Shown: positions 36,175 to 47,069 of the stretch, in pieces
Position numbering within the stretch: the stretch's first letter is position 1
Layout of the letters: the number at the start of each line of letters is the position of its first letter
Assembly: GCF_902497995.1 (NCBI RefSeq)
Contig: NZ_CABVII010000006.1
Span: 1-64,000 of the forward strand
Length of the DNA stretch: 64,000 bases
Direction of reading: 5' to 3'
DNA from: Pseudomonas fluorescens
GTDB taxonomy: Bacteria > Pseudomonadota > Gammaproteobacteria > Pseudomonadales > Pseudomonadaceae
Notes under the pieces: generated by a model
The model's input: the letters and a program-made list of their open reading frames with translations, nothing else
Database searches by the model: none
What the model was told of the DNA's origin: nothing
Made by a program: the position numbers and the translations under genes

Positions 36175-36681
36175 ATGGCCATTTTAGACATCCTCGAATT
36201 TCCCGATTCGCGCCTGCGCACTATCGCCAAACCTGTGGCCGTAGTGGACGACGAAGTGCGTCGGTTGGTCGACGATATGTTTGAAACAATGTATGAAGCG
36301 CCAGGCATCGGCCTCGCCGCGACCCAGGTCAACGTGCACAAACGTATCGTCGTGATGGACCTCTCCGAAGACCGCAGCGAACCCCGGGTGTTCATCAACC
36401 CCGAGTTCGAACCCCTGACCGACGAGATGGAGCAATACCAGGAAGGCTGCCTTTCGGTGCCGGGCTTCTACGAAAACGTCGATCGCCCGCAGAAGGTCAA
36501 GGTCAAGGCCCTGGACCGCGACGGCCAGCCATACGAACTGATCGCCGAAGGCCTGCTCGCCGTGTGCATCCAGCACGAATGCGACCACCTTAACGGCAAA
36601 TTGTTCGTCGACTACCTGTCCAGTCTCAAACGCGACCGAATCAAGAAGAAACTGGAAAAGCTCCATCGCCAGAACGCTTGA
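36175..36681 (+). CDS. def: Peptide deformylase
   Basis: 168 aa Fe/Zn hydrolase that removes the formyl group from nascent proteins. All three motifs are intact: GIGLAATQ (residues about 44-51), EGCLSVPG with the metal Cys, and QHECDHLNG with the catalytic Glu and two metal His. ATG 36175 is the family start; the open frame up to 35989 is leader DNA. No strong Shine-Dalgarno is seen before it. A terminator lies between this gene and fmt. Confidence 0.97.
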   Translation: MAILDILEFPDSRLRTIAKPVAVVDDEVRRLVDDMFETMYEAPGIGLAATQVNVHKRIVVMDLSEDRSEPRVFINPEFEPLTDEMEQYQEGCLSVPGFYENVDRPQKVKVKALDRDGQPYELIAEGLLAVCIQHECDHLNGKLFVDYLSSLKRDRIKKKLEKLHRQNA

Positions 36682-36693
36682 TGCCCTTCTTTC

Positions 36694-36719
36694 AAAGGCT
36701 TGCTGCGGCAAGCCTTTTT
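36694..36719 (+). terminator. Intrinsic terminator between def and fmt
   Basis: AAAGGCTTGC (36694-36703), loop TGCG, GCAAGCCTTT (36708-36717), then TT and CTTTT. A perfect 10-bp stem, unexpected inside the def-fmt operon; may act as an attenuator. Confidence 0.8.
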
Positions 36720-36738
36720 CTTTTCAGAGATCGCTCCC

Positions 36739-37698
36739 ATGACTGAGCCACTGCGCATTGTCTTTGCCGGCACCCCGGAATTCGCCGCCGAACACCTCAA
36801 GGCCTTGCTTGACAGCTCTTACGAGATTGTCGCGGTCTACACCCAACCGGACCGTCCGGCGGGCCGTGGGCAAAAGTTGATGCCAAGCCCGGTCAAACTG
36901 CTGGCTCTGGAAAACAATATCCCGGTGCTGCAACCGCCAACCCTGCGCAACGAAGACGCCCAGGCCGAACTGGCCGCGTTGAAGCCGGACTTGCTGGTGG
37001 TGGTCGCCTACGGCCTGATCCTGCCACAAGTGGTGCTGGATATTCCGCGCCTGGGTTGCATCAACAGCCACGCCTCCCTGCTGCCACGCTGGCGCGGTGC
37101 GGCGCCGATCCAGCGCGCCGTCGAAGCCGGCGACAGTGAAAGCGGCGTGACCGTGATGCGCATGGAAGCCGGCCTCGATACCGGGCCGATGCTGCTCAAA
37201 GTCACTACGCCGATCACCGGTGAAGACACTGGCGGCAGCTTGCACGACCGTCTGGCAGAAATGGGCCCACCCGCTGTGGTCCAGGCGATTGCCGGCCTCG
37301 CCGCCGGCACGCTGGAAGGCGAGGTGCAGGACGACAGCCTCGCGACCTATGCGCACAAACTGAACAAGGACGAAGCGCGCATCGACTGGAGTCGCCCCGC
37401 GGTTGAACTGGAACGCCTGGTCCGCGCCTTCAATCCGTGGCCGATCTGCCACAGCACGCTCAATGGTGAGGCACTGAAAGTCCTGGCTGCGAGCCTGACT
37501 GAAGGGCAGGGCGCTCCCGGTGAAATCCTCGGCGCCAGCAAGGACGGCTTGATTGTCGCCTGTGGCGAACAGGCCCTGTGTCTGACCCGTATGCAATTGC
37601 CCGGTGGCAAGGCGCTGAACTTCAGCGACCTGTTCAACAGCCGTCGTGAGAAATTCGCCGTCGGCACTGTCCTCGGTCAAACGGCGGACGCTCAATGA
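36739..37698 (+). CDS. fmt: Methionyl-tRNA formyltransferase
   Basis: 319 aa. It formylates Met-tRNA(fMet) with 10-formyl-THF. The catalytic domain has [15 protein letters not shown], the tRNA-binding loop ([15 protein letters not shown]), and the active-site [20 protein letters not shown], including Asn and His, then [18 protein letters not shown]-terminal OB-like domain from about 205. ATG 36739 ([11 protein letters not shown]) fits the family. The stop overlaps the rsmB start (ATGA), so the two are coupled. Confidence 0.97.
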   Translation: MTEPLRIVFAGTPEFAAEHLKALLDSSYEIVAVYTQPDRPAGRGQKLMPSPVKLLALENNIPVLQPPTLRNEDAQAELAALKPDLLVVVAYGLILPQVVLDIPRLGCINSHASLLPRWRGAAPIQRAVEAGDSESGVTVMRMEAGLDTGPMLLKVTTPITGEDTGGSLHDRLAEMGPPAVVQAIAGLAAGTLEGEVQDDSLATYAHKLNKDEARIDWSRPAVELERLVRAFNPWPICHSTLNGEALKVLAASLTEGQGAPGEILGASKDGLIVACGEQALCLTRMQLPGGKALNFSDLFNSRREKFAVGTVLGQTADAQ

Positions 37699-39005
37699 AT
37701 CCACGTCTGGCCGCCGCCAAGGCACTTGCTGCAGTTCTTAACGGAAAAGCCTCACTCAACAGTTCTCTGCCAACACAAATGGACAAGGTCGAAGACCGTG
37801 ATCGCGGCTTCACCCAGGACCTGGCGTTCGGCACCGCTCGCTGGCAGCCGCGCTTGTCGGCGCTGGCGGCGAAGTTGTTACAGAAACCATTCAAGGCAGC
37901 GGATGCCGATGTCGAGGCGCTGTTGCTGGTCGGCCTCTATCAGTTGCTCTACACCCGGGTTCCGGCCCACGCCGCCATCGGCGAAACCGTCGGTTGCGCC
38001 GACAAGCTGAAAAAGCCCTGGGCCAAGGCGTTGCTGAATGCTGTTTTACGCCGCGCCCAAAGGGAAAGCGAAGCGTTGCTTGCCGAACTGGAACACGACC
38101 CGGTAGTGCGCACCGCTCACCCACGCTGGTTGCAAAAATCCCTCAAGGCCTTCTGGCCTGAACAATGGGAAGCCATTTGCGCGGCGAACAATGCGCATCC
38201 GCCGATGATTCTGCGGGTCAACCGTCGCCATCACGCGCGCGACGCCTACCTTGGGTTGCTGAGCGAAGCCGGCATCGCCGCCACACCCTGTGTTTACAGT
38301 CAGGATGGCATCATCCTCGACGCCGCAGCTGACGTGCGCAGCCTGCCGGGCTTCGCCGAAGGCTGGATCAGCGTGCAGGACGAGGCGGCGCAACTGGCGG
38401 CCGATCTGCTCGATCTGGCACCGGGGCAACGAGTGCTGGACGCTTGCTGCGCACCCGGCGGCAAGACCTGCCACATCCTTGAAGCCGAGCCAGAACTGGC
38501 CAGCGTAGTGGGCGTGGATCTGGAAGCCAAGCGCCTGGTGCGGGTGCGTGAGAACCTTGCACGCCTGGGCCTGAGCGCTGAATTGATCGCTGCCGACGGT
38601 CGCGACACCGTGACCTGGTGGGACGGCAAGCCGTTTCAACGCATTCTGTTGGATGCACCGTGCTCGGCCACCGGTGTGATCCGGCGTCACCCGGACATCA
38701 AGCTGACCCGCCAGCCCGATGATATCGCCGCATTGGCGGTGCTTCAGGGTGAGTTGCTGGACGCCATGTGGATAACGCTGGAAGTGGGCGGCATTCTGCT
38801 TTACGCCACCTGCTCCACACTGCCGACCGAGAACACCGAAGTCATCGAGGCCTTCCTCGCTCGTACACCGGGCGCCCGTGAACTGGATATCGCCAGTCAG
38901 GCCGGCATCAAGCAGCCCCATGGTCGCCAGTTGCTGGCCCAGGAAGGCGGCCACGACGGGTTCTACTACGCCAAGCTGATCAAGATCGCCGCCGCGCGCG
39001 GTTAA
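37695..39005 (+). CDS. rsmB: 16S rRNA (cytosine-967-C5)-methyltransferase RsmB
   Basis: 436 aa. The N-terminal NusB-like RNA-binding domain (residues 1-140) is followed by a SAM methyltransferase with [36 protein letters not shown] with the PC catalytic cysteine and [20 protein letters not shown] with the second cysteine. It is translationally coupled to fmt by a 4-base overlap and followed 22 bases later by trkA. The order def-fmt-rsmB-trkA is common in gammaproteobacteria. Confidence 0.96.
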   Translation: MNPRLAAAKALAAVLNGKASLNSSLPTQMDKVEDRDRGFTQDLAFGTARWQPRLSALAAKLLQKPFKAADADVEALLLVGLYQLLYTRVPAHAAIGETVGCADKLKKPWAKALLNAVLRRAQRESEALLAELEHDPVVRTAHPRWLQKSLKAFWPEQWEAICAANNAHPPMILRVNRRHHARDAYLGLLSEAGIAATPCVYSQDGIILDAAADVRSLPGFAEGWISVQDEAAQLAADLLDLAPGQRVLDACCAPGGKTCHILEAEPELASVVGVDLEAKRLVRVRENLARLGLSAELIAADGRDTVTWWDGKPFQRILLDAPCSATGVIRRHPDIKLTRQPDDIAALAVLQGELLDAMWITLEVGGILLYATCSTLPTENTEVIEAFLARTPGARELDIASQAGIKQPHGRQLLAQEGGHDGFYYAKLIKIAAARG

Positions 39006-39027
39006 ACGGGTTTAAGGGAGTAACTGG

Positions 39028-40401
39028 ATGAAAATCATCATCCTCGGCGCAGGGCAGGTCGGCGGTTCGCTGGCGGAACACTTGGCCAGCGAGGCCAATG
39101 ACATCACGGTAGTCGACACCGATGGCGATCGACTGCGCGACCTCGGCGACCGGCTGGACATCCGCACGGTACAAGGGCGCGGCTCGCTCCCGACCGTGCT
39201 GCGCCAGGCTGGCGCGGACGACGCCGACATGTTGGTGGCCGTGACCAACAGTGATGAAACTAACATGGTGGCCTGTCAGGTCGCCCACACCCTGTTCCAC
39301 ACGCCAACCAAAATCGCCCGGGTCCGCGAAGCGGCCTACCTCACGCGCAACGATCTGTTCGACAACGAAGCGATTCCGGTGGACGTATTGATCAGCCCGG
39401 AGCAAGTGGTCACCAACTACATCAAGCGCCTGATCCAGCATCCGGGTGCGTTGCAGGTGATCGATTTCGCCGAGGGCAAAGCCCAGTTGGTGGCGGTCAA
39501 GGCCTATTACGGTGGTCTATTGGTGGGCCAGCAACTGCGGCAATTGCGCGAGCACATGCCGAATGTCGAAACCCGGGTTGCGGCGATTTTCCGCCGTGAC
39601 CGACCCATCCTGCCTCAGGGCGACACGGTGATCGAGGCGGACGACGAAGTCTTTTTCATCGCGGCCAAGGCGAATATTCGCGCGGTGATGAGTGAAATGC
39701 GCCGTCTCGATGAAAGCTACAAGCGCATTGTCATCGCTGGCGGCGGGCAGATCGGTGAACGCCTGGCCGAGGCCATTGAGAGCCGTTACCAGGTGAAGAT
39801 CATCGAGATGAACCCGGCTCGCTGCCGTCATCTCTCGGACACCCTCGACAGCACCGTGGTGCTGCAGGGCAGCGCTTCGGATCGGGATTTGCTGCTGGAA
39901 GAGAACATCGCCGACGCCGACCTTTTTCTCGCCCTGACCAACGACGACGAGGCCAACATCATGTCGTCATTGCTGGCCAAGCGTCTGGGCGCGAAGAAGG
40001 TGATGACCATCATCAACAACCCGGCCTATGTCGATCTGATCCAGGGCGGCGACATCGACATCGCCATCAGCCCGCAACTGGCGACCATTGGCACGTTGCT
40101 GGCCCATGTGCGTCGCGGCGATATTGTTAGCGTGCACTCATTGCGCCGCGGCGCGGCGGAGGCCATCGAGGCCATTGCCCACGGCGATGCGAAGTCGAGC
40201 AAGGTCATCGGTAAATCCATCGAGAACATCGGCCTGCCGCCAGGCACCACCATCGGCGCGATCATTCGCGATGAAGAGGTGATCATCGCCCACGACGACA
40301 CCGTGATCGCGGCAGGCGATCATGTGATTCTGTTCCTTGTGGATAAAAAGCATATTCGGGATGTGGAGAAGCTGTTTCATGTGGGGTTGAGCTTCTTCTG
40401 A
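39028..40401 (+). CDS. trkA: Trk potassium uptake system NAD-binding protein TrkA
   Basis: 457 aa cytosolic regulatory subunit with two RCK modules. The first NAD loop is [18 protein letters not shown] and the second is [19 protein letters not shown]; each is followed by a TrkA-C domain (for example [23 protein letters not shown]). It binds NAD(H) and gates the TrkH/TrkG membrane pore, which is not encoded in this window. It ends the def-fmt-rsmB-trkA cluster. Confidence 0.96.
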   Translation: MKIIILGAGQVGGSLAEHLASEANDITVVDTDGDRLRDLGDRLDIRTVQGRGSLPTVLRQAGADDADMLVAVTNSDETNMVACQVAHTLFHTPTKIARVREAAYLTRNDLFDNEAIPVDVLISPEQVVTNYIKRLIQHPGALQVIDFAEGKAQLVAVKAYYGGLLVGQQLRQLREHMPNVETRVAAIFRRDRPILPQGDTVIEADDEVFFIAAKANIRAVMSEMRRLDESYKRIVIAGGGQIGERLAEAIESRYQVKIIEMNPARCRHLSDTLDSTVVLQGSASDRDLLLEENIADADLFLALTNDDEANIMSSLLAKRLGAKKVMTIINNPAYVDLIQGGDIDIAISPQLATIGTLLAHVRRGDIVSVHSLRRGAAEAIEAIAHGDAKSSKVIGKSIENIGLPPGTTIGAIIRDEEVIIAHDDTVIAAGDHVILFLVDKKHIRDVEKLFHVGLSFF

Positions 40402-40430
40402 TCCTGTAGTTGCAGTGGCTGGACGGGCCT

Positions 40431-40522
40431 CTTCGCGGGCAAGCCCGCTCCCACAGGGATCTCGGCCGAACACAAGATATGTGTTCAATGCAAAACACTG
40501 TGGGAGCGGGCTTGCCCGCGAA
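40431..40522. repeat. REP doublet after trkA
   Basis: CTTCGCGGGCAAGCCCGCTCCCACAG and CTGTGGGAGCGGGCTTGCCCGCGAA with a spacer holding ACACAAGATATGTGTTCA. It separates trkA from the TPR gene. Confidence 0.92.
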
Positions 40523-40575
40523 ACGATCTCAACAACACATAGGCATCCCTGAATAACCTCAATAAGGAATCCACC

Positions 40576-40890
40576 ATGCTCGAATCCCTGGAAAAAATGC
40601 TCGCCAAGGGTGTGGATAACGCCTTGCTACGCTTCGGCCTCGGCAAGGGTTACCTGGATCTTGGGGAAAACGCCAAGGCCGCAGAGCATTTCCAACGCTG
40701 CGTCGAGTTCGATCCAAAGTATTCGGCAGCCTGGAAACTGTTGGGCAAGGCGCATCTGGCGCTGACGGATTATTCGGCTGCGCGCCAGGCCTGGGAACAA
40801 GGTCTGGAAGCCGCCCGCGTCCATGGCGACAAGCAGGCGGAAAAGGAAATGACGGTGTTTCTGAAGAAACTCGACCGTCAGGCGCACTGA
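40576..40890 (+). CDS. Small TPR-repeat protein
   Basis: 104 aa, two to three tetratricopeptide repeats, seen as ALLRFGLGKGYLDLGENAKAAEHFQRCVEFDP and SAAWKLLGKAHLALTDYSAARQAWEQGLEAA. No signal peptide, so it is a cytosolic protein-protein interaction module of unknown partner. AATAAGGAATCCACC provides the ribosome binding site. It is convergent with the lipid A acyltransferase gene, seven bases away. Position matches PA0015 or its neighbour. Confidence 0.85.
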   Translation: MLESLEKMLAKGVDNALLRFGLGKGYLDLGENAKAAEHFQRCVEFDPKYSAAWKLLGKAHLALTDYSAARQAWEQGLEAARVHGDKQAEKEMTVFLKKLDRQAH

Positions 40891-40897
40891 TCAGAGG

Positions 40898-41785
40898 TCA
40901 ATACCAACGCTCTTCACCCGGCGGGCGCTTCTTGAAGCGCTTCATGCTCCACATGTATTGGCTCGGATAGGCCCGAACATAGCGTTCGACCACCTGGCTC
41001 ATGGCCGCACAGGATGTCTCGGTATCGGTGCTGTACATGGCCTCTGGCGCAGCTTCGAGGATCACTTTGTAACCCGAACCGTCCGGCAGCCGCAGGGCAT
41101 GCAGGAACACGCCGACCGCTTTGCCGCCTGCGAGCATGTTCGGTACGAATTTGCTGGTCAGCGCCTGGGTGGCGAAAAATGGCACGAAGATCCCGGCGGA
41201 TTCGGCGGGTTCAGGGTCGGCGGGAATCCCTACTGCCCCCCCTTTGCGCACTTCCTTGATCACACTGAGAATGCCTTCCTTGGTGGATGCGGCGACCCGA
41301 TTGCCCAGTTGTACCCGCTGCTTGCGCAGCAAATCATCCACCGCCCTCAACTTGGGCGGACGATAGAAAATGATCGGTTTGCATTGGCTGCAATAAAAGT
41401 GGTTCAACACTTCCCAGTTGCCCAGGTGGCTGGTGATACCGACGACGCCTTTGCCGGAGGCGAGGGCGTCCTTCAATACGTCGAGACCCTCGACTTCACG
41501 CACCAGATCGATCGAGCGCTGAGCCGGCCAGATCCAGGCGCAGGCGCTTTCGGTCAGGGACTTGCCGATATCTTTGAGGCTCGCGCCTACGAGACGTTCG
41601 CGTTCAGCGGGATCCATTTCCGGGAAGCACTTGGCGAGGTTGATCCGCACCACATCGCGGGAACGGTTGGGGATTTTCCACATGACCCAGCCAATGGCCG
41701 AGCCGACGGCCTGCACTGCCCGCCACGGGAGCAGGGCAAACAACCGCAGAGCGCCTACCAGCATGGCGCCTTTAAACTTTTCCAC
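40898..41785 (-). CDS. lpxL: Lipid A lauroyl acyltransferase (HtrB/LpxL family)
   Basis: 295 aa. The GTG start at 41785 has a good site (CAGGAGTGACCT) and gives MEKFKGAMLVGALRLFALLP; a later ATG at 41764 is less likely. Hydrophobic N-terminal anchor, then the acyltransferase motif GITSHLGNWE (HX4E), FYRPPKLRAVDDLLRKQR and GGAVGIPADPEPAESAGIFVPFF. It adds a secondary acyl chain to lipid A at the inner membrane. The length equals PA0011 of P. aeruginosa (recalled). Divergent from nothing nearby; tag lies upstream on the same strand. Confidence 0.9.
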   Translation of the reverse strand: MEKFKGAMLVGALRLFALLPWRAVQAVGSAIGWVMWKIPNRSRDVVRINLAKCFPEMDPAERERLVGASLKDIGKSLTESACAWIWPAQRSIDLVREVEGLDVLKDALASGKGVVGITSHLGNWEVLNHFYCSQCKPIIFYRPPKLRAVDDLLRKQRVQLGNRVAASTKEGILSVIKEVRKGGAVGIPADPEPAESAGIFVPFFATQALTSKFVPNMLAGGKAVGVFLHALRLPDGSGYKVILEAAPEAMYSTDTETSCAAMSQVVERYVRAYPSQYMWSMKRFKKRPPGEERWY

Positions 41786-41825
41786 AGGTCACTCCTGATC
41801 TTGTGCTGTGCGCGAGGCGGCCATT

Positions 41826-42383
41826 CTAACCGCCGTTCACCAGAGTCGCGTAGCGATCGCAATCCCGGGTGTGGTCCATGACCATGCCCGAGGCCTGCAT
41901 CAACGCGTAGCAAATGGTCGGGCCGACGAAGGTGAAACCGGCCTTTTTCAGGCCTTTGCTCATCTCCACGGCGGTCGGCGTCACGGCCGGCACTTCGGTT
42001 CGATCCTTGAAATGATTGATCACAGGCTTGCCACCGACGAACGACCATAGAAAGGCCACCGGGTCCTCCAACGCCAGCCAGGCCTGGGCATTACGCCGGG
42101 CCGCGTTGAGTTTGAGCCGATTGCGGATAATCCCCGGATCGAGCATCAATTGATCGATTTCCGCATCGCTCATCTGCGCGACGCGCTGGACGTCGAAGCC
42201 GAACAACACCTCGCGATAACGCTCGCGTTTACGCAGTACAGTGATCCAGGACAGGCCGGCCTGGAACCCTTCGAGCAAAAGCAACTCGAACAATCCCTGC
42301 GCATCGCGTAGCGGCGTACCCCACTCCTGATCGTGATAAGCCATGTATAGCGGATCTTCGGAACACCAAAAGCAGCGTGGCAT
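41826..42383 (-). CDS. tag: DNA-3-methyladenine glycosylase I
   Basis: 185 aa from ATG 42383 ([22 protein letters not shown]). It excises 3-methyladenine. Zinc ligands are CFWC at the N-terminus and His/Cys at the C-terminus ([12 protein letters not shown]). The conserved segment [24 protein letters not shown] carries the catalytic Glu region. Upstream frames on this strand are antisense to glyQS and not real. Divergent from glyQ with 81 bases between starts. Confidence 0.95.
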   Translation of the reverse strand: MPRCFWCSEDPLYMAYHDQEWGTPLRDAQGLFELLLLEGFQAGLSWITVLRKRERYREVLFGFDVQRVAQMSDAEIDQLMLDPGIIRNRLKLNAARRNAQAWLALEDPVAFLWSFVGGKPVINHFKDRTEVPAVTPTAVEMSKGLKKAGFTFVGPTICYALMQASGMVMDHTRDCDRYATLVNGG

Positions 42384-42464
42384 AAGGCTCCAGGGGGCGT
42401 GCGCAGGACCGAATCGGGTATACTCCCGCTCTTTAAATCGCAGCCCAAGAAACAGGTGAATTTC

Positions 42465-43418
42465 GTGAGCCAGCCTACGCCAGCCGTGCGTACCTTCCAA
42501 GACTTGATCCTCGCCCTCCAGCAATACTGGGCCGAGCAAGGTTGCGTGGTACTTCAGCCCTACGATATGGAAGTAGGCGCCGGGACTTTCCACACTGCCA
42601 CGTTCCTGCGTGCCATTGGCCCGGAAACCTGGAACGCCGCTTATGTGCAGCCCAGTCGTCGCCCGACTGACGGCCGCTACGGCGAAAACCCGAACCGTCT
42701 GCAGCACTACTACCAGTTCCAGGTAGTCCTGAAGCCGAACCCGGACAACTTCCAGGAACTGTACCTGGGCTCCCTCAAGCACGTCGGCCTGGACCCGTTG
42801 GTCCACGACATTCGCTTCGTCGAAGACAACTGGGAGTCGCCAACCCTGGGCGCCTGGGGTCTGGGCTGGGAAGTCTGGCTCAACGGCATGGAAGTGACGC
42901 AGTTCACTTACTTCCAGCAAGCGGGCGGCATCGAGTGCTACCCGGTGACCGGCGAGATCACCTACGGTCTCGAGCGCCTGGCCATGTACCTGCAAGGCGT
43001 GGACTCGGTCTACGACCTGGTCTGGGCTGACGGCCCGATGGGCAAAGTGACCTACGGCGACGTGTTCCACCAGAACGAAGTGGAGCAGTCGACCTACAAC
43101 TTCGAACACGCCAACGTCGAGAAGCTGTTCGAACTGTTCGATTTCTACGAAAGCGAAGCCAAGCGCCTGATCGAACTCGAGCAGCCGCTGCCGTTGCCGA
43201 GTTATGAAATGGTGTTGAAGGCGTCCCATACCTTCAACCTGCTGGATGCGCGCCGGGCGATCTCGGTGACCGCGCGTCAGCAATACATTTTGCGCGTACG
43301 CACCCTGGCGCGTTCCGTTGCGCAAGCCTACCTGCTGGCTCGCGCCAAGCTGGGCTTCCCGATGGCGACCCCGGACCTGCGTGATGAAGTACTGGCCAAG
43401 CTGGAGGCTGCACAATGA
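42465..43418 (+). CDS. glyQ: Glycyl-tRNA synthetase alpha subunit
   Basis: 317 aa from GTG 42465 (protein begins [18 protein letters not shown]), with AACAGGTGAATTTC as ribosome binding site. Class II synthetase catalytic subunit: [36 protein letters not shown] with the motif 2 Arg, and [16 protein letters not shown] for motif 3. It forms an alpha2-beta2 enzyme with GlyS, whose start overlaps this stop (ATGA). A TATACT -10 hexamer at 42419-42424 precedes it, with no good -35. Confidence 0.97.
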   Translation: MSQPTPAVRTFQDLILALQQYWAEQGCVVLQPYDMEVGAGTFHTATFLRAIGPETWNAAYVQPSRRPTDGRYGENPNRLQHYYQFQVVLKPNPDNFQELYLGSLKHVGLDPLVHDIRFVEDNWESPTLGAWGLGWEVWLNGMEVTQFTYFQQAGGIECYPVTGEITYGLERLAMYLQGVDSVYDLVWADGPMGKVTYGDVFHQNEVEQSTYNFEHANVEKLFELFDFYESEAKRLIELEQPLPLPSYEMVLKASHTFNLLDARRAISVTARQQYILRVRTLARSVAQAYLLARAKLGFPMATPDLRDEVLAKLEAAQ

Positions 43419-45469
43419 GTGCTCAAGATTTTCTGGTTGAACTGGGCACCGAAGAACTGCCACCCAAAGCCCTGAACACCCTGGCCGACGCGTTCCTGGC
43501 CGGTATCGACAAGGGCCTGCAAGCCGCTGGCCTGAACTACGAGACCAAAACCGTCTACGCCGCACCGCGCCGTCTGGCTGTGCTGATCACCTCGCTGGCG
43601 ACCCAGCAGCCGGATCGCAGCATCAACCTCGATGGCCCGCCACGCCAGGCCGCGTTCGATGCCGATGGCAACCCGACTCAAGCGGCATTGGGTTTCGCCA
43701 AGAAGTGCGGCGTCGACCTGAGCGAAATCGATCAGAGCGGCCCGAAACTGCGTTACAGCCAAAGCATCGCCGGCAAACCGACCACGAGCCTGATGCCGAC
43801 CATCGTCGAAGATTCCCTGAACGACCTGCCGATTCCAAAGCGCATGCGCTGGGGCGCCCGCAAGGAAGAGTTCGTGCGTCCGACCCAGTGGCTGGTGATG
43901 TTGCTCGGTGACCAGGTCATCGATTGCACGATCCTCGCCCAGAAAGCCGGCCGCGACTCCCGGGGACATCGCTTCCATCACCCGGAAAGTGTGCGCATCA
44001 CCTCGCCAGCCAACTATTTGAGCGACCTGCGAGCCGCTTATGTACTGGCCGATGCCAATGAGCGGCGCGAGCTGATCAGCAAGCGCACCGAAGAACTGGC
44101 GACGATGCAGGAAGGGACGGCGATCGTTCCACCAGCCCTGCTCGACGAAGTGACCGCACTGGTGGAATGGCCGGTGCCGCTGGTGTGCTCGTTCGAGGAA
44201 CGTTTCCTCGACGTACCGCAGGAAGCGCTGATCACCACCATGCAGGACAACCAGAAGTACTTCTGCCTGTTGGACGCCGACGGCAAGTTGCTGCCACGCT
44301 TCATTACCGTGGCCAACGTCGAAAGCAAAGACCCGCAGCAGATCATCGCCGGTAACGAAAAAGTGGTTCGCCCGCGCCTGACCGACGCCGAGTTCTTCTT
44401 CAAGCAAGACAAGAAGCAGAAACTCGAAGACTTCAACCTGCGCCTGCAAAACGTGGTGTTCCAGGAAAAGCTCGGCAGCGTCTACGACAAGGCCGAGCGC
44501 ATTTCCAAACTGGCTGCGTACATCGCTCAGCGCATTGGCGGTAACGCAGCCTGGGCTTCCCGCGCCGGCCTGCTGTCCAAGTGCGACCTGTCGACCGAAA
44601 TGGTCGGTGAGTTCCCGGAGATGCAAGGTGTCGCCGGTTACTACTACGCCCTCAACGACGGCGAGCCCGAAGAAGTCGCCCTGGCGCTGAACGAGCAGTA
44701 CATGCCCCGCGGTGCTGGCGCCGAACTGCCTACCACCTTGACCGGTGCGGCCGTGGCCATCGCTGATAAGCTCGACACCCTGGTCGGTATTTTCGGCATC
44801 GGCATGCTGCCTACCGGTAGCAAAGATCCGTACGCCTTGCGTCGTGCAGCCCTGGGCGTTTTGCGCATCCTGATCGACAAGAAGCTCGAGCTCGACCTGA
44901 ACGACGCGGTGGCATTCGCTGTGAGTGCGTTCGGTACCAAGGTCAAGGCTGCCGGGCTCAATGAGTCGGTGCTGGAGTTTATCTTCGACCGTCTGCGTGC
45001 CCGTTACGAAGACGAAGGTGTCGATGTCGGGACTTATCTGTCGGTGCGTGCCCTGAAGCCGGGTTCGGCGCTGGACTTCGATCAGCGCGTCCAAGCGGTA
45101 GAGGCGTTCCGCAAATTGCCGCAAGCCGCTGCCCTGGCTGCGGTGAACAAGCGCGTTTCGAACTTGCTGAGCAAGGTAGAGGGCTCTATTCCTTCGGTCG
45201 TGGAAGCCAAGTACTTCGACAACGCCAACGAGTTCTCCCTGTATTCGGCAATCCAGCAGGCTGACCAGGCTGTCCAGCCGATGGCTGCGGCGCGTCAATA
45301 CAGCGAATCCCTGGCGCGTCTGGCTGCCTTGCGCGAGCCGGTGGATGCGTTCTTCGAAGCCGTGATGGTCAATGCCGAAGATGCCAAAGTGCGCGCCAAC
45401 CGCTATGCGTTGCTGGCGCGTCTGCGTGGACTGTTCCTTGGTGTCGCCGACATTTCGCTGCTGGGCTGA
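43415..45469 (+). CDS. glyS: Glycyl-tRNA synthetase beta subunit
   Basis: 684 aa, the tRNA-recognising subunit of the bacterial glycyl-tRNA synthetase. It starts [20 protein letters not shown], an invariant GlyS opening, and later has [34 protein letters not shown] and the HD-like region [24 protein letters not shown]. The C-terminal part is a DALR-type anticodon domain. It is coupled to glyQ by a four-base overlap and followed 10 bases later by gmhB. Confidence 0.97.
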   Translation: MSAQDFLVELGTEELPPKALNTLADAFLAGIDKGLQAAGLNYETKTVYAAPRRLAVLITSLATQQPDRSINLDGPPRQAAFDADGNPTQAALGFAKKCGVDLSEIDQSGPKLRYSQSIAGKPTTSLMPTIVEDSLNDLPIPKRMRWGARKEEFVRPTQWLVMLLGDQVIDCTILAQKAGRDSRGHRFHHPESVRITSPANYLSDLRAAYVLADANERRELISKRTEELATMQEGTAIVPPALLDEVTALVEWPVPLVCSFEERFLDVPQEALITTMQDNQKYFCLLDADGKLLPRFITVANVESKDPQQIIAGNEKVVRPRLTDAEFFFKQDKKQKLEDFNLRLQNVVFQEKLGSVYDKAERISKLAAYIAQRIGGNAAWASRAGLLSKCDLSTEMVGEFPEMQGVAGYYYALNDGEPEEVALALNEQYMPRGAGAELPTTLTGAAVAIADKLDTLVGIFGIGMLPTGSKDPYALRRAALGVLRILIDKKLELDLNDAVAFAVSAFGTKVKAAGLNESVLEFIFDRLRARYEDEGVDVGTYLSVRALKPGSALDFDQRVQAVEAFRKLPQAAALAAVNKRVSNLLSKVEGSIPSVVEAKYFDNANEFSLYSAIQQADQAVQPMAAARQYSESLARLAALREPVDAFFEAVMVNAEDAKVRANRYALLARLRGLFLGVADISLLG

Positions 45470-45479
45470 GGGATTGCTG

Positions 45480-46019
45480 TTGAAACTGCTGATTCTCGAT
45501 CGGGACGGGGTGATCAATTACGACTCCGACGCTTACATCAAGTCGGTGGAGGAGTGGATTCCACTCCCCGGTTCAATCGAAGCCATCGCGCAGTTGAGCA
45601 AGGCCGGCTGGACGGTGGCCGTGGCTACCAACCAGTCGGGCATCGCTCGTGGCTATTACGACATCGCCACCCTGGACGCCATGCACGAGCGCTTGCGCTC
45701 GCTGGTGGCGGAGCAGGGCGGTGAGGTCGGGCTGATCGTCTACTGCCCGCACGGGCCTGACGACGGTTGCGATTGCCGCAAACCAAAACCGGGGATGTTG
45801 AAAACCATTGCCACGCATTACAACGTAGCGCTGACTGATATTTGGTTCGTTGGCGACACCCTTGGTGACCTGGAAGCCGCCAGAGCCGTCGATTCTCAGC
45901 CCGTTTTGGTAAAGACCGGCAAAGGCGAAAAGACGTTGGGCAAGGCGTTGCCGGTGGGCACCTTGATTTTTGACGATCTTGCGGCAATTGCCGCAGAGCT
46001 TATGCACAACTGCACTTAA
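45480..46019 (+). CDS. gmhB: D-glycero-beta-D-manno-heptose-1,7-bisphosphate 7-phosphatase
   Basis: 179 aa. The TTG start at 45480, after GAGGGATTGCTG, gives MKLLILDRDGVINYDSD, the expected GmhB start; the frame upstream lies in glyS. HAD motifs are DRDGV (nucleophile Asp7 and acid Asp9), ATNQSGIARGYY, and GDTLGDLEAA. A zinc-binding loop CPHGPDDGCDCRKP is intact. It makes heptose-1-phosphate for the LPS core. Followed by plsC on the same strand. Confidence 0.95.
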   Translation: MKLLILDRDGVINYDSDAYIKSVEEWIPLPGSIEAIAQLSKAGWTVAVATNQSGIARGYYDIATLDAMHERLRSLVAEQGGEVGLIVYCPHGPDDGCDCRKPKPGMLKTIATHYNVALTDIWFVGDTLGDLEAARAVDSQPVLVKTGKGEKTLGKALPVGTLIFDDLAAIAAELMHNCT

Positions 46020-46109
46020 ATACGTCGCGTGCTTCGATTTTTTCTGACCAAGGATGAAAGGGAAGTGCGCTTTATATAGACGGGCAGAGCCCGCACGGTA
46101 AACGTCGCC

Positions 46110-46889
46110 ATGTCGATACTGCAGGCCATCAGAACCTTCCTCTTTTACCTGCTGCTGGGCACCAGCTCTTTGCTCTGGTGCAGCCTGAGCTTTTTTATCG
46201 CACCTTTTCTGCCGTTCAAGGCGCGCTATCGCTTTATCAATGTGTACTGGTGCCACTGCGCCTTATGGCTGAGCAAGGTCTTTCTGGGTATCAGCTATGA
46301 GATCAGAGGCGCAGAGAATGTGCCTGACCAGCCCTGCGTGATTCAATCCAATCACCAGAGCACCTGGGAGACTTTCTTTCTCTCGGCCTATTTCGAGCCA
46401 CTGAGCCAAGTGCTGAAGCGTGAACTGCTCTACGTTCCATTCTTCGGTTGGGCGATGGCCATGCTGCGACCGATTGCCATCGACCGCGACAACCCTAAAG
46501 CTGCGCTCAAACACGTGGCGAAGAAGGGCGATGAGCTGCTCAAAGATGGCGTATGGGTGCTGATCTTCCCGGAAGGAACGCGGGTCCCTTACGGCACCAT
46601 CGGCAAATTCTCTCGGGGTGGCACCGCTTTGGCGGTCAATGCTTCGCTTCCGGTGCTCCCGATTGCGCACAACGCAGGTAAATTCTGGCCGAAAACCGGT
46701 TGGGCGAAAAAGCAGGGCGTCATCACCGTGATTATCGGTGAACCCATGTACGCCGACGGCAGCGGGCCGCGCGCCATTGCCGAGCTGAACGATCGGGTCC
46801 AGGCCTGGAACGAACAGATGCAACGGGAAATGGGCTCGCTCCCACCTGCCCCGCAAGCCCCGGCTGACAGTGATCGAATGGCTGTCTGA
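46110..46889 (+). CDS. plsC: 1-acyl-sn-glycerol-3-phosphate acyltransferase (PlsC family)
   Basis: 259 aa membrane acyltransferase that makes phosphatidic acid. Two N-terminal hydrophobic segments (LFYLLLGTSSLLWCSLSFFIAPFLPF and the WLSKVFLG region) precede the motifs NHQSTWETFF (an HX4E form of the usual HX4D), RPIAIDRDN, IFPEGTRVPYG and SRGGTALAVNASLPVLPIAHN. Position corresponds to PA0005 (LptA) of P. aeruginosa. Last gene of the glyQ-glyS-gmhB-plsC run. A bidirectional terminator follows. Confidence 0.93.
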   Translation: MSILQAIRTFLFYLLLGTSSLLWCSLSFFIAPFLPFKARYRFINVYWCHCALWLSKVFLGISYEIRGAENVPDQPCVIQSNHQSTWETFFLSAYFEPLSQVLKRELLYVPFFGWAMAMLRPIAIDRDNPKAALKHVAKKGDELLKDGVWVLIFPEGTRVPYGTIGKFSRGGTALAVNASLPVLPIAHNAGKFWPKTGWAKKQGVITVIIGEPMYADGSGPRAIAELNDRVQAWNEQMQREMGSLPPAPQAPADSDRMAV

Positions 46890-47020
46890 GATTCTGTGGA
46901 TAACCTGTGTACCATTTTGCTTACAAGTGCCATATTTGAGTTGTAGCTTGATGATTTATATACATATTTCATAAACTCATAAAATTCCGAAAATGGTGCA
47001 TAAGTTTTTTTTGGGCGCAA

Positions 47021-47047
47021 AAAAACCGGCTGATATAGCCGGTTTTT
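47021..47047. terminator. Bidirectional terminator between plsC and the sensor kinase
   Basis: AAAAACCGGCT (47021-47031), loop GATAT, AGCCGGTTTTT (47037-47047) with A- and T-runs on both sides. Serves convergent plsC and the kinase gene. Confidence 0.9.
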
Positions 47048-47069
47048 TTCGGTCTGAACCAGACGTGTT

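Noticed and set aside
43328..45517. 729-codon frame antisense to glyS
   Set aside because: Shadow of glyS in GC-rich DNA; composition is repetitive and rich in Gln, His and Val.
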